From Kiritimatiellia bacterium (GTDB lineage: Bacteria > Verrucomicrobiota > Kiritimatiellia > UBA8416 > JABMPJ01), in contig JASLOA010000041.1 of NCBI GenBank assembly GCA_030745755.1, forward strand, positions 70,515 to 134,514: 64,000 bases of DNA. The letters run 5' to 3'. Both the position numbers and the translations under genes were made by a program. The notes beneath the pieces are model-generated. The model saw nothing but the letters and a program-made list of their open reading frames with translations. It searched no databases and was not told the DNA's origin. Below are positions 1 through 7,712 of the stretch, in pieces; within the stretch, counting starts at the first letter, position 1; every line of letters begins with the position of its first letter.

Positions 1-2
1 AC

Positions 3-335
3 GCGCAGAAGTGCCGCTCGATGGACAGCACCTTCATTGGTGTTCTGGCGATGGTCTCGCTCAAGGGCAAGGGCGGTGTGCGGGTTGAGATCTGTGCGGC
101 CGACGATCAGGTTAAGGGCCAGATCATGGGCCTGGGCCTGAAGCGGATCTTCCTCTTTCACGACCGTTGTGAAGGTGCCGACGATCCCGGTGAGGAACTC
201 GACGAGCGGGCTGAGCGTGCTGAAGTGCGTACGACGATGCTGGAGGCACACGAGACACTGTCGGAAGCGGATGCCGAAAACAAGACCCGCTTCAAGGATG
301 TGCTGGCCTACCTGCGCGAGAACGCTTCCTCTTGA
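3..335 (+). CDS. STAS-domain protein (anti-sigma factor antagonist-like), 5' end outside the window
   Basis: The reading frame is open to the left edge, so the N-terminal part is missing; residues before the first visible Met already belong to the domain (the frame reads RQKCRSMDSTFIG). The motif MDSTFIGVLA matches the STAS signature around the phosphorylatable Ser of SpoIIAA-type anti-anti-sigma factors, where the pattern is DS followed by S/T and small hydrophobics. After the domain comes an acidic, helical C-terminal tail of about 50 residues. Such proteins bind an anti-sigma/HPK-type kinase and switch partner depending on phosphorylation of this Ser. No partner is visible here. The STAS fold is fairly sure; the partner and role are unknown. 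Confidence 0.75.
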   Translation, partial: AQKCRSMDSTFIGVLAMVSLKGKGGVRVEICAADDQVKGQIMGLGLKRIFLFHDRCEGADDPGEELDERAERAEVRTTMLEAHETLSEADAENKTRFKDVLAYLRENASS

Positions 336-425
336 GCACTCCTTATTGGAGTTGCACCCCTGTCCTGCCAGCCTGTAACATCTTTCCTGTCTTCCTCGAT
401 GGAATTTCATTTGGAGCGGGTTGCT

Positions 426-1142
426 ATGAATCTGAAAGTCATTGCCTGTAACGTCATGTGGCGCGAAGTGAGCTACTATGCTGCGCTCTCGCCACACGCA
501 TTCGATCTCCAGTTCATGGAGTGGGGGCTGCACGAAGAACCCGACGCACTCCGGCGCGCGGTACAGCAGGCGGTAGACGCCGTTCCAGAGACGTTCGATG
601 CGATCCTGCTGGGGTATGGTTTCTGCAGCAAGGGCATTGAGGGCGTTACAGCAACGCACACCAGGCTGGTGGTGGTGAAGGCACACGACTGCATCACGCA
701 TTTTCTCGGTTCACGCCAGCGTTACCGCGAGTATTTTGACGCCAATCCCGGCACCTACTGGTACACACCTGGGTGGATCGAAAATCACCCGGCCCCGGGG
801 AAAGAGCGCTATGACATGACCTACCGCCAGTATGTAGAGAAGTACGGCGAGGACAATGCCGAGTATCTCATGGAGATGGAGCAGGCCTGGTTCAAGGAAT
901 ACAGCACGGCGGCGTACATTGACTGCGGAGTAGGCAACACCGAAGCCTATGAAGCCTATACGAAGGAGTGCGCGGATTGGCTCAAGTGGCGCTTCGATCG
1001 CCTGGAAGGTGACGCCGCCCTCATCAGACGCTTCGTGAATGGCCCCTGGGACAGCGATGACTTCCTGATCGTGTACCCCCACCACAAGATCGAAGGCACC
1101 AACGACGAACAGGTCATCAGCTCTGTGCCTGTTGAGAGCTAG
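426..1142 (+). CDS. DUF1638 family protein
   Basis: The 238-residue protein has features I associate with DUF1638: an N-terminal hydrophobic strand followed by Cys (LKVIACNVMW), an AILLGYGFCSKG segment and a KAHDCITHFLGS segment. The ATG at 426 is preferred over the upstream in-frame ATG at 399 because GGAG lies 9 bases before it. The family has no established biochemical function; conserved Cys and His residues suggest metal or cofactor binding, which is an inference. It stands alone between the STAS gene and the REP/transposase region, and its stop codon is close to the first REP-like sequences. There is no signal peptide or membrane segment, so it is probably cytoplasmic. Confidence 0.7.
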   Translation: MNLKVIACNVMWREVSYYAALSPHAFDLQFMEWGLHEEPDALRRAVQQAVDAVPETFDAILLGYGFCSKGIEGVTATHTRLVVVKAHDCITHFLGSRQRYREYFDANPGTYWYTPGWIENHPAPGKERYDMTYRQYVEKYGEDNAEYLMEMEQAWFKEYSTAAYIDCGVGNTEAYEAYTKECADWLKWRFDRLEGDAALIRRFVNGPWDSDDFLIVYPHHKIEGTNDEQVISSVPVES

Positions 1143-1172
1143 CATCTGCAATCTCGGCCAGGCGCAGGAAGA

Positions 1173-1206
1173 AGGGATCTTGGCCTCCCACGGGCAAGCC
1201 CGTGGG
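1173..1206 (+). repeat. REP-like palindrome, upstream copy
   Basis: The tag AGGGATCT (1173-1180) is followed after six bases by a perfect inverted repeat, CCCACGGGC (1187-1195), loop AA, GCCCGTGGG (1198-1206), and then extra Gs. The same tag-plus-hairpin appears downstream of the transposase gene at 2310-2343, and in inverted orientation at 2467-2500. A short 5' tag next to a hairpin is the architecture of REP sequences mobilised by REP-associated tyrosine transposases. Confidence 0.8.
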
Positions 1207-1350
1207 GGGGCGGGAACGATGCAAGCCCGTGGAGGCGGGAACGATGCACCGCCGTGGGGGGGCAGCGACGTAGCGCGGGCAGGCCTGCCAAGGGGCAGGA
1301 ACTTGGCGTGGGCAAGCCTGCAGGGGGCAGGCTCACGCAAGAGGTGGATG
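1207..1350 (+). repeat. Cluster of degenerate REP-like direct repeats
   Basis: The stretch after the upstream REP holds repeated fragments of the same motif: GCGGGAACGATGCA occurs twice (about 1209 and 1236), and partial copies of GGGCAAGCC followed by G runs occur near 1310-1330. No coding sequence is convincing in 1143-1429. I read it as decayed REP DNA between the DUF1638 gene and the transposase gene. Confidence 0.6.
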
Positions 1351-1429
1351 TGTTCCGCAGGGGACACTGAAGAGGTGGGCAGCAGGAATCAGGGAGTCGG
1401 AGTGATGGCATTCAGTAAGGATGTGACCG

Positions 1430-2374
1430 ATGAGTAACGGTCGGAAGAATGCCCCCATCGACCTTGCGTCGATGGAGCAGAAGATCCGGGAATGGGGGAA
1501 GCCCAAGCCGATCTACACCCCCCGCGGTGTCCGCAAGGTTCACCACCTGCGCTACGACTGGACGGGATGGCTCTCCGGCGAGGCCCCGTTCCCCTCAACA
1601 GCTGAGGATGCCATCTGTGCCTGTCGCGAGGCGTGGCGCGAGGACGGCATGGCCTTGGCCGAGTTTCGTGTCCACAACGATCGAGTCCAGCTTCTCTTTG
1701 ACGTCCAGCCCGAGGTGAGTCCTGTCCTATGCACAACCCGCGCCAAAGGGCGGTTGAACAACGCCCTGCGGCAGGCCGGCACGCCCGTGCGGTTCAGTCG
1801 CAAGGTCGCCTTTCGTTCCCTCGGTGAGAACATCGATCGCACGGTCGAGGGGTACCTCCGAAAACAGGTGCGCAAGGAAGGCTTTGTTGATCCGCGATAT
1901 GTCGCCAAAATGGATGCCTTCACGATCGAGGATGAGTCGGTGGCACTGTCCGAACCGGCGGAGACAGAGCGGGGGCGATACTGGTACGGGTTGCACCTGG
2001 TGGTGGTGATGGCCGGTCGACGTCGACTGGTTGACTACGAACTGATGGGCAAGATCCGGGACACCTGTCTGGCGATTGGACGGAAGAAGGAGTGTGGCAT
2101 TAGGGCGGTATCAGTGATGCAGGACCATACTCATGTGGCGCTCAAGGGAAACATTGCGCTGAGCCCGGAGGAGATTGCGTTGTCCTTTCTCAACAACCTC
2201 GCTTTCGGGATGGGGCGGAACCGCGTGTGGAAGGATGAGTATTACGTGGGGACCTTCAGCGAGTACGGAATGGAGTCAATCCGAGACCTTTTTGAACGCC
2301 TTGGCGTAAAGGGATCTCAGCCACCCACGGGCAAGCCCGTGGGGGGGCACCGCGATCTCCGCACAAAGCGATAG
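1430..2374 (+). CDS. Double-domain REP-associated HUH (Y1/IS200-like) transposase
   Basis: The 314 residues appear to contain two tandem Y1_Tnp-like folds. In the C-terminal half (about 183-290) the motif DHTHVALKG holds the HUH pair His233/His235, followed by a YYVGT segment typical of REP transposases. In the N-terminal half (about 36-150) the equivalent strand reads DRVQLLF, so the HUH pair is replaced by Arg and Gln, but the closing helix has YLRKQ (Tyr142, Gln146), the usual catalytic Tyr pattern. In the C-terminal half the matching helix reads IRDLFERLG and lacks Tyr. Such enzymes cut and join single-stranded DNA at REP hairpins, and REP-like palindromes flank this gene on both sides. 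The last ~16 codons are encoded by the downstream REP itself. Transposase identity is quite sure; the two-half reading is by eye. Confidence 0.8.
   Translation: MSNGRKNAPIDLASMEQKIREWGKPKPIYTPRGVRKVHHLRYDWTGWLSGEAPFPSTAEDAICACREAWREDGMALAEFRVHNDRVQLLFDVQPEVSPVLCTTRAKGRLNNALRQAGTPVRFSRKVAFRSLGENIDRTVEGYLRKQVRKEGFVDPRYVAKMDAFTIEDESVALSEPAETERGRYWYGLHLVVVMAGRRRLVDYELMGKIRDTCLAIGRKKECGIRAVSVMQDHTHVALKGNIALSPEEIALSFLNNLAFGMGRNRVWKDEYYVGTFSEYGMESIRDLFERLGVKGSQPPTGKPVGGHRDLRTKR
2310..2343 (+). repeat. REP-like palindrome, downstream copy overlapping the transposase 3' end
   Basis: AGGGATCT (2310-2317) is followed by the 9-bp hairpin CCCACGGGC (2324-2332), AA, GCCCGTGGG (2335-2343). The sequence is nearly the same as at 1173-1206 and in the same orientation. 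It lies inside the last codons of the transposase reading frame. Confidence 0.8.
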
Positions 2375-2418
2375 TCAGGCAAGCCCGTGGGGGGGGCGCC
2401 GCAACCTCCGCACAAAGC
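2331..2418 (+). repeat. Two ~40-bp direct repeats with the REP half-site
   Basis: A unit beginning GCAAGCCCGTGGGGGG and ending in CTCCGCACAAAGC is present at about 2331-2369 and again at 2379-2418, with only a few differences. The first copy supplies the C-terminal residues and stop codon of the transposase frame. The rest of 2419-2466 has no recognisable gene. Confidence 0.75.
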
Positions 2419-2466
2419 AGGCACGAGGGGGGCCTCGGAGGGGAAGGAGGAGGTCGCACTACGCCC

Positions 2467-2500
2467 CCCACGACCTTGGTCGTGGGAGCGGAAGATCCCT
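2467..2500 (-). repeat. REP-like palindrome in opposite orientation
   Basis: CCCACGACC (2467-2475), loop TT, GGTCGTGGG (2478-2486) form a 9-bp stem with a 2-base loop, and AGATCCCT (2493-2500) is the reverse complement of the AGGGATCT tag. Compared with the two plus-oriented copies the stem keeps its outer CCCACG while the inner bases changed in a compensating way. It closes the transposase locus on the right, just before the rnfE 3' end. Confidence 0.75.
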
Positions 2501-2559
2501 GGCCAGCAGAGAAGACGACGGCCAACCACCGGTAGCTACAGCCAACCCGGTCGTCCCGA

Positions 2560-3237
2560 CTACTTCCCGAACTTGCACATGACGCAGGAGCGGCAGTCGA
2601 GGTGGGCGGGGGGTGTGAAGATGGTGCCTTTGCGTTTGGCGGCAATGGCCTGGAGATGGTTCATGCCGCCGAGCAGGCAGCCCAGGGCAATGAATCCACC
2701 GGGAGCCAGGATCATGAGAATCATCGGCTCGTAGCCGGCCACGGTCCACTTCAGGTCGCCCCACACCGTGATCGATCCTGCACCCAGGATCTCGCGTGTG
2801 GCACCCAGAACGGTCAGTCCCAGCGTAAACCCGATCCCCATGCCAATGCCGTCCGCGATGGAGAGCCAGAGCGGATGACGCGAGGCAAACGCCTCGGCAC
2901 GGCCGAGAATGATGCAGTTCACGACGATCAGCGGAATGAAGAGGCCCAGGCTGTTGTGCAGCTCGTGGGCGAATCCGTTCATAAGCAGATCCACGATCGT
3001 CACGAACGTGGCAATCACAACGATGAAGCAAGGGATGCGAACCTTGGCTGGAATCAGGTTCCGAAAGATCGAGATCACGATGTTCGAGCAGATCAGTACA
3101 AAGGTCGCCGCCATACCCATGCCCAGGCTGTTCTCAACCGATGTCGTCACGGCAAGCGCGGGGCACATACCCAGAACGAGACGGAAAATTGGATTCTCCT
3201 TCCACAGTCCCTTCACGAGTTCTTTGTAGAATGTCAT
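2560..3237 (-). CDS. rnfE: Electron transport complex subunit RnfE
   Basis: RnfE is a six-helix membrane subunit of the ferredoxin:NAD+ oxidoreductase Rnf, paralogous to RnfA. The 225-residue protein begins MTFYKELVKGLWKENPIF and contains the paired half-helix regions of RnfA/RnfE, LGMCPALAVT near residue 25 and VVNCIILGRAEAFA near 107, whose Cys residues are proposed to hold a membrane Fe-S centre. The ATG at 3237 overlaps the rnfG stop by 4 bases, so I reject a longer in-frame extension upstream. It is the last gene of rnfABCDGE. Odd: the protein ends in a hydrophilic tail with CRSCVMC, three Cys in a CxxCxxC pattern that I do not know from other RnfE proteins. Confidence 0.93.
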   Translation of the reverse strand: MTFYKELVKGLWKENPIFRLVLGMCPALAVTTSVENSLGMGMAATFVLICSNIVISIFRNLIPAKVRIPCFIVVIATFVTIVDLLMNGFAHELHNSLGLFIPLIVVNCIILGRAEAFASRHPLWLSIADGIGMGIGFTLGLTVLGATREILGAGSITVWGDLKWTVAGYEPMILMILAPGGFIALGCLLGGMNHLQAIAAKRKGTIFTPPAHLDCRSCVMCKFGK

Positions 3238-3812
3238 GGCTGGTTCCCTGCTAAGGCGGTCATGTTGGCCGTACATACATCCAGACCCGCTTTGACGGCT
3301 TGTGTGACGGCGCGGGATGAGATGGTAGCCGCGGTAATCTGGTCGATGTCGCCGCCATCCTTGGCGACCGCCCACTTGGTTTCGGCGATCGAGCGCCCCG
3401 CGAACTGGCCACGGAAACTCTCACCGGAAATCCAGGCGCCAAGTCCGGGCGTCTCCTTGTGGGCCAACACTTCGATGGCCTGTACGGAGCCCTCGGCATT
3501 GACCCCAACCATGATGACGATGTCGCCACCGTAGCCCTGGTTTGAAACGGCCTCGAACGCCGCGCCCACAAACGCGCCTGCCTTGCGGGCCACGTAGAAT
3601 GTCCATGTCTGACCGTCTGCATCCACGGTGACGACATCTTCGCCCGGATTGTTGTCACACTCGGGCAGAACCTGCATGATCGCATCGTTCTTTTCCTTCA
3701 CGGCCGCCGCGGCAATAGGAGCGGCGGTGACATCGTGAACCACGGCGAGCAGTGCCCCTCCCACGGTGCAGATGAGTGTCAGGACAACAACGAGTTTCAG
3801 GGATTCCATCAT
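3234..3812 (-). CDS. rnfG: Electron transport complex subunit RnfG (FMN-binding)
   Basis: RnfG is the periplasm-facing flavoprotein of Rnf, with one N-terminal membrane helix (residues about 4-26) and an FMN-binding domain. The covalent FMN motif, usually S/T-G-A-T, reads ITAATISSRAV near the C-terminus; the final Thr would be the flavinylation site, with Ala in place of the usual Gly. The Gly-rich GYGGDI and HKETPGLG segments are typical of the domain. At 192 residues it has normal length. The ATG at 3812 overlaps the rnfD stop (ATGA); a second ATG follows directly at 3809. A flavin transferase (ApbE) needed for attachment is not in this window. Confidence 0.93.
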   Translation of the reverse strand: MMESLKLVVVLTLICTVGGALLAVVHDVTAAPIAAAAVKEKNDAIMQVLPECDNNPGEDVVTVDADGQTWTFYVARKAGAFVGAAFEAVSNQGYGGDIVIMVGVNAEGSVQAIEVLAHKETPGLGAWISGESFRGQFAGRSIAETKWAVAKDGGDIDQITAATISSRAVTQAVKAGLDVCTANMTALAGNQP

Positions 3813-4813
3813 GCCTGTTTCTTGCCTCCCTTGGGGGCGCCGAACACGCGTGGACGCGTGGCGCGGTTAATCAGGGGGGTGATGGCGTTCATGAGCAGAA
3901 TCGCAAAGCTAACACCCTCGGGGTAGCCACCCCACTTACGGATCAACACGGTCAGAATGCCGCAGCCGCCACCAAAGACAAGCATGCCGCGCTTGGTGAC
4001 AGGTGAGGTCACCATGTCAGTGGCCATAAAGATGGCACCAAGCATCAGCCCGCCACTGAGCAGGTGGAAGTGCGGAGGCAGGTTCTGCTGCGGATGATGA
4101 ATCCAGAGGATGCCTGAGAAGATCGCCACGGTGGCCAGGTAAGCCACGGGAATGTGCCAGGTGATGCAGCGTCGGATCAGGAGGTAGATGCCGCCCAGCA
4201 GAAGCGCCGCCGCCGACACCTCGCCGATACAGCCATTCTGGTTGCCGACAAGGAGCTGCAGCATCGTGGCACCATCAAACGTGAAGGGGAGCGCTCCTGT
4301 GCTGGTGACGGCTGTTTTGACGAGACCCAGTGGTGTGGCGCTCGTGACCGCGTCCATACCGATCGGGGAGGGGATGGTCCACTCCGACCAGCGGGTCATG
4401 AAGACCGGGAACGAAATCAGTAGCATAACGCGCCCTGCCAGCGCGGGATTGAACGGGTTGTAACCGATGCCGCCAAAGAGCTGCTTGCATATCACAATGG
4501 CAAACACAGACCCCACAACGGCCATCCACGTCGGCAGCGTTGGCGGCAGGTTGAACGCCAGCAACATGCCGGTAATCACCGCGCTGAGATCATCGATTCC
4601 CAGGTTGCGGCCCATGGCCTTGCGCGAAAGGGCCTCTGCTGCCAGGCAGGTGATGACGCAGGCAAGCGTGAGGCGGAGGGCGTTCCATCCGAAAAAGGTG
4701 ACCGACACCAGGAGCGCGGGCACCAGGGCAATGATCACGTCCAGCATGATCCGCTGGACAGACGATCCAGAATGCGCGTGCGGTGAGGAACTAACTATTG
4801 ATAAATCACTCAT
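3809..4813 (-). CDS. rnfD: Electron transport complex subunit RnfD (FMN-binding membrane protein)
   Basis: RnfD is the multi-helix membrane subunit with a covalently bound FMN, homologous to NqrB. The 334-residue protein has about nine to ten hydrophobic segments, the GGIGYNPFNPALAGR signature of the RnfD/NqrB family (residues about 115-130), and the flavinylation site in VTSATPLGL. I chose the ATG at 4813 (MSDLSIVSS) because upstream in-frame codons to 4867 lie in a palindromic stretch between rnfC and rnfD and resemble no RnfD N-terminus. The Shine-Dalgarno sequence is weak. This is the only sizeable gap (90 bp) in the operon. Confidence 0.92.
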   Translation of the reverse strand: MSDLSIVSSSPHAHSGSSVQRIMLDVIIALVPALLVSVTFFGWNALRLTLACVITCLAAEALSRKAMGRNLGIDDLSAVITGMLLAFNLPPTLPTWMAVVGSVFAIVICKQLFGGIGYNPFNPALAGRVMLLISFPVFMTRWSEWTIPSPIGMDAVTSATPLGLVKTAVTSTGALPFTFDGATMLQLLVGNQNGCIGEVSAAALLLGGIYLLIRRCITWHIPVAYLATVAIFSGILWIHHPQQNLPPHFHLLSGGLMLGAIFMATDMVTSPVTKRGMLVFGGGCGILTVLIRKWGGYPEGVSFAILLMNAITPLINRATRPRVFGAPKGGKKQA

Positions 4814-4903
4814 ATTCAGTTTCGAACTTCCCAAACTCTCTCTCTTCCGACTTCCGCTTCGCTCCATAGCCCGAAGGGCGACGGAGGGACTTCCGATCTC
4901 CGG

Positions 4904-6244
4904 TCACTGGTTCCGCCGGTTAATCATTACCTGGGTCTTGCCGCGGCGCATGTGCTGAACGAGCGGGCGATGGGCGGGGCACTCGAAGGCGCAGCAGCCG
5001 CACTCGATGCAGTCCATCACGTTGTACTCTTCAGCCGTTTCATAGTCCTCGGCCTCCAGGAACTGGCTGAGCTCATTGGGCATGAGGTTCATGGGGCAGA
5101 CACCCACACAGCGCCCGCAGCTGATGCAGGGCATCGACTCGTAGGCGTGAACCGATTCGGGACCCAACAGGAGCAGACCGGAGGTGGTCTTGGTGGTCGG
5201 GCCGCTCATATCGGCCTGGGCAAAGCCCATCATGGGGCCGCCGGAAATGATCTTGGCTACAGCCCCGGAGGTGCCACCACAGAACTCCACCATGTCGGCG
5301 GTGGTGGTGCCCAGGCGGGCGAGGACGTTGCCGGGTTTGGCCACGGGGCCGCCGGTTACGGTGGTCACCCGCTCGGTGAGTGGGCGCCCGTTGACGACGG
5401 CGTCCCAGACGGCCAGGGTTGTGCCGACGTTCTCGACCACGATGCCGACATTCAGGGGCAATCCGCCGGCGGGTACTTCGCGTCCGGTCACGGCGAAGAT
5501 CTGCTGCTTCTCGGCACCTTGCGGGTACTCGGTCTTCAATTCGACGACCTGCGCATCGCCGGCTTCGGCCGGGAGCGCCTCCTGCATGGCCGCAATGGCC
5601 TGTGGCTTATTGTCCTCAATCGCCACGTAGATGGTCTTGGCGTCGAGAGCCTTGGCAATGATCAGCGCGCCCTGCCAGATTTCGGCCGCTTTCTCCACCA
5701 TGAGGCGATAGTCGGCCGTGAGGTAGGGCTCACACTCGGCACCGTTCAGGATCAGAGTGTCGATTTCGGTCTCAGGTGGGGGGCTGACCTTGACGTGGGT
5801 CGGAAAACCGGCGCCGCCCATACCCGTGATGCCGGCGGCTGCGATCTTCTCAACGATCTCCTTCTTGCCGAGTGCCTGCCAGTTGGGGCAGGGGGAAATG
5901 CCTTCTACCCAGGTATCTTCGCCGTCGGGTTCAATCGTGATGGCCGTCGCCTGCGGACCGGCCGCCGTGGCCACCGGGGCAACCAGCTTAACAGTACCGG
6001 ATGTGGGGGCATGGACCGCGGCCGAGATGAAGCCGGCCGATTCGCCGATGACCTGACCGCGCAGGACGCTGTCGCCCTTCTTGACCGTGGGGGTGGCCGG
6101 CTTGCCAAGGTGCTGTGACATGGACACTACGAGTGAGGCGGGCAGCGGCATCTCGACGATCGGCTGTTCCGCGGCCAGGTCCTTGTGGTAGGCCGGGTGT
6201 ACGCCGCCGGGGGCATTGTACTTGGCTTTGATGAATCCCATCAT
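4904..6244 (-). CDS. rnfC: Electron transport complex subunit RnfC (NADH-side Fe-S/flavin subunit)
   Basis: RnfC is the peripheral subunit that reacts with NAD+, related to NuoF. The sequence shows the N-terminal GGVHPAYHKDL region, a Rossmann-like NADH/FMN domain with GAGFPTHVK and LNGAECEPYLTADYRLM, and two [4Fe-4S] motifs near the C-terminus, CISCGRCVGVCP and CIECGCCAFECP. At 446 residues it matches the family, without the long C-terminal repeats of E. coli RsxC. The ATG at 6244 overlaps the rnfB stop as ATGA; another ATG follows at 6241. It sits third in rnfABCDGE. Confidence 0.95.
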   Translation of the reverse strand: MMGFIKAKYNAPGGVHPAYHKDLAAEQPIVEMPLPASLVVSMSQHLGKPATPTVKKGDSVLRGQVIGESAGFISAAVHAPTSGTVKLVAPVATAAGPQATAITIEPDGEDTWVEGISPCPNWQALGKKEIVEKIAAAGITGMGGAGFPTHVKVSPPPETEIDTLILNGAECEPYLTADYRLMVEKAAEIWQGALIIAKALDAKTIYVAIEDNKPQAIAAMQEALPAEAGDAQVVELKTEYPQGAEKQQIFAVTGREVPAGGLPLNVGIVVENVGTTLAVWDAVVNGRPLTERVTTVTGGPVAKPGNVLARLGTTTADMVEFCGGTSGAVAKIISGGPMMGFAQADMSGPTTKTTSGLLLLGPESVHAYESMPCISCGRCVGVCPMNLMPNELSQFLEAEDYETAEEYNVMDCIECGCCAFECPAHRPLVQHMRRGKTQVMINRRNQ

Positions 6245-7029
6245 ATCCTCACAATGCAGTTGGGCGGACACTTCTCGATGACGGTGTCATTATCGAGGTC
6301 CTTGTCGTAATCCACGACGGCAAGGAAGCCTTCCATCTTGATCGCTTCGTCCTCGGCGAGCTTGGTGCATATGGTGCAGCCAATGCAGCCCACGGTGCAG
6401 GCCTTCTTAACCGCCGGCCCTTTGTCCTTTGAACTGCACATGACGTGAATCTTGCGGGCGTAGGGCACCATCTTGATCAGCTTGCGCGGACACGTCTTTA
6501 CACACGCCTGGCAGCTAATACAAAGATCCGGGTGTACCTTGGCGATTCCGTTGATGATCTCGATGGCGCCAACGGGGCAGGCCCGGGCACAACTGGCATA
6601 CCCGAGGCAGCCATAGGTGCACGCCTTGTCGCCGCCACCGGTGGAATGGGCTGCCTGGCAGTCGGCTACGCCGTTGTAGTCGAACTTGCGCGGGGCATGC
6701 TCGACCTCGCCGCCGCACAGCACGATGGCCACCTTATGTTCGGCTTGCTGGGCGGTCTGACCCGTGGCCTCGGCGAGCTTGTTGAGAATCTCGGCGCCGC
6801 CGGGGGCACAGAGATTGATCGCAGCGCCTTCGAGGACAATCGCTTCGGCGTAGGCGGCACAGCCGGCGTAGGCGCAGCCGCCGCAGTTGGCGCCCGGCAG
6901 GATCTCGTTGACCTCTTCAACGCGGGGATCCTCTTCTACAGCCAGGAACTTGGCGGCCAGGGCCAGGAGCCCGCCGCAGGCCAGTCCGGCGCCACCAATG
7001 GTTATTGCTGTTTGGATAACGGCCGTCAT
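6241..7029 (-). CDS. rnfB: Electron transport complex subunit RnfB (ferredoxin-side Fe-S protein)
   Basis: RnfB accepts electrons from reduced ferredoxin. The 262-residue protein has an N-terminal membrane helix (residues about 5-28), the Fe-S motif NCGGCAYAGC of the Fer4_7/ArsA-like domain, then ferredoxin motifs CTYGCLGYASCARACP, CISCQACVKTCP and a final CTVGCIGCTICTK, enough for four or more clusters. The ATG at 7029 overlaps the rnfA stop by 4 bases, so the long open extension up to 7482 is only a shadow of rnfA. Confidence 0.95.
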   Translation of the reverse strand: MTAVIQTAITIGGAGLACGGLLALAAKFLAVEEDPRVEEVNEILPGANCGGCAYAGCAAYAEAIVLEGAAINLCAPGGAEILNKLAEATGQTAQQAEHKVAIVLCGGEVEHAPRKFDYNGVADCQAAHSTGGGDKACTYGCLGYASCARACPVGAIEIINGIAKVHPDLCISCQACVKTCPRKLIKMVPYARKIHVMCSSKDKGPAVKKACTVGCIGCTICTKLAEDEAIKMEGFLAVVDYDKDLDNDTVIEKCPPNCIVRI

Positions 7030-7604
7030 TTCACAAGTCCTGCAAAGCCCATGAAGGCCAGACTCAGAAGTCCGGCCGTGACCAGTGCAATCGCCACACC
7101 CTCGAATGCTTTGGGCGGGTTGGCGCGGTCGATCTTCTCGCGCAGTCCGGTATAGATGATCAGGGCGAGGGAGAAGCCGAGTGACGCCGCAAATCCGAAC
7201 ACGACCGCTTTCAGAAAACCGTACTTGAGCTGCACATTGAGCACCGAGACGCCTAGCACGGCACAATTGGTGGTGATTAAGGGGAGAAAGATGCCGAGCG
7301 CAGCGTGCAGTGGCGGCGCGAACTTCTTCATCGCGATGTCCACGAGCTGCACGAACGAGGCAATCACGAGGATGAAAGCGATGGTCTGGAGGTAGCCGAG
7401 ACCGAGTTTCTCGAGTACGAGGTGCTGCAGCGCCCAGGTCACGGCGGAGGCCGAGGTCATCACGAAGATCACCGCCCCGCACATTCCGAGCGCAGTGGGC
7501 AGTTTCTTGGACACGCCCAGGAAGGGACAGATGCCCAGAAAGCGGGTCAACACAAAGTTGTTGACCAGCACTGCGCCGATAATCAGCAGTACATACTCAG
7601 TCAT
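7026..7604 (-). CDS. rnfA: Electron transport complex subunit RnfA
   Basis: RnfA is a six-helix integral membrane subunit paired with RnfE. The 192-residue sequence contains the diagnostic NNFVLTRFLGICPFLGVSKK (residues 15-34) and PLITTNCAVLGV (about 108-119), whose Cys residues face each other in the membrane and are proposed to ligate a [2Fe-2S] cluster with RnfE. It is the first gene of the operon; start codon ATG at 7604. The gene order A-B-C-D-G-E is that of the gammaproteobacterial rsx/rnf operons rather than the C-D-G-E-A-B order of many Firmicutes. Confidence 0.95.
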   Translation of the reverse strand: MTEYVLLIIGAVLVNNFVLTRFLGICPFLGVSKKLPTALGMCGAVIFVMTSASAVTWALQHLVLEKLGLGYLQTIAFILVIASFVQLVDIAMKKFAPPLHAALGIFLPLITTNCAVLGVSVLNVQLKYGFLKAVVFGFAASLGFSLALIIYTGLREKIDRANPPKAFEGVAIALVTAGLLSLAFMGFAGLVK

Positions 7605-7712
7605 GGTTCAGCCAGCTCTTCTCTCTCTCAGTCGCGGAAAGGACGGACTATAGCGGGGATTATCGTCGCAGGCAAGCGTGGGATGACTACCGAGAGTTCG
7701 TCTTGGCTCAGC

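Noticed and set aside
1207-1429. Small coding gene between DUF1638 and the transposase
   Set aside because: The open frames are composed of repeated Gly/Arg-rich REP fragments and lack a ribosome binding site.
4952-6118. 388-codon open frame on the plus strand
   Set aside because: It lies entirely antisense to rnfC, which has full motifs; the translated sequence has no recognisable domain and is Gly/His/Asp-rich as expected for an antisense frame in GC-rich DNA.
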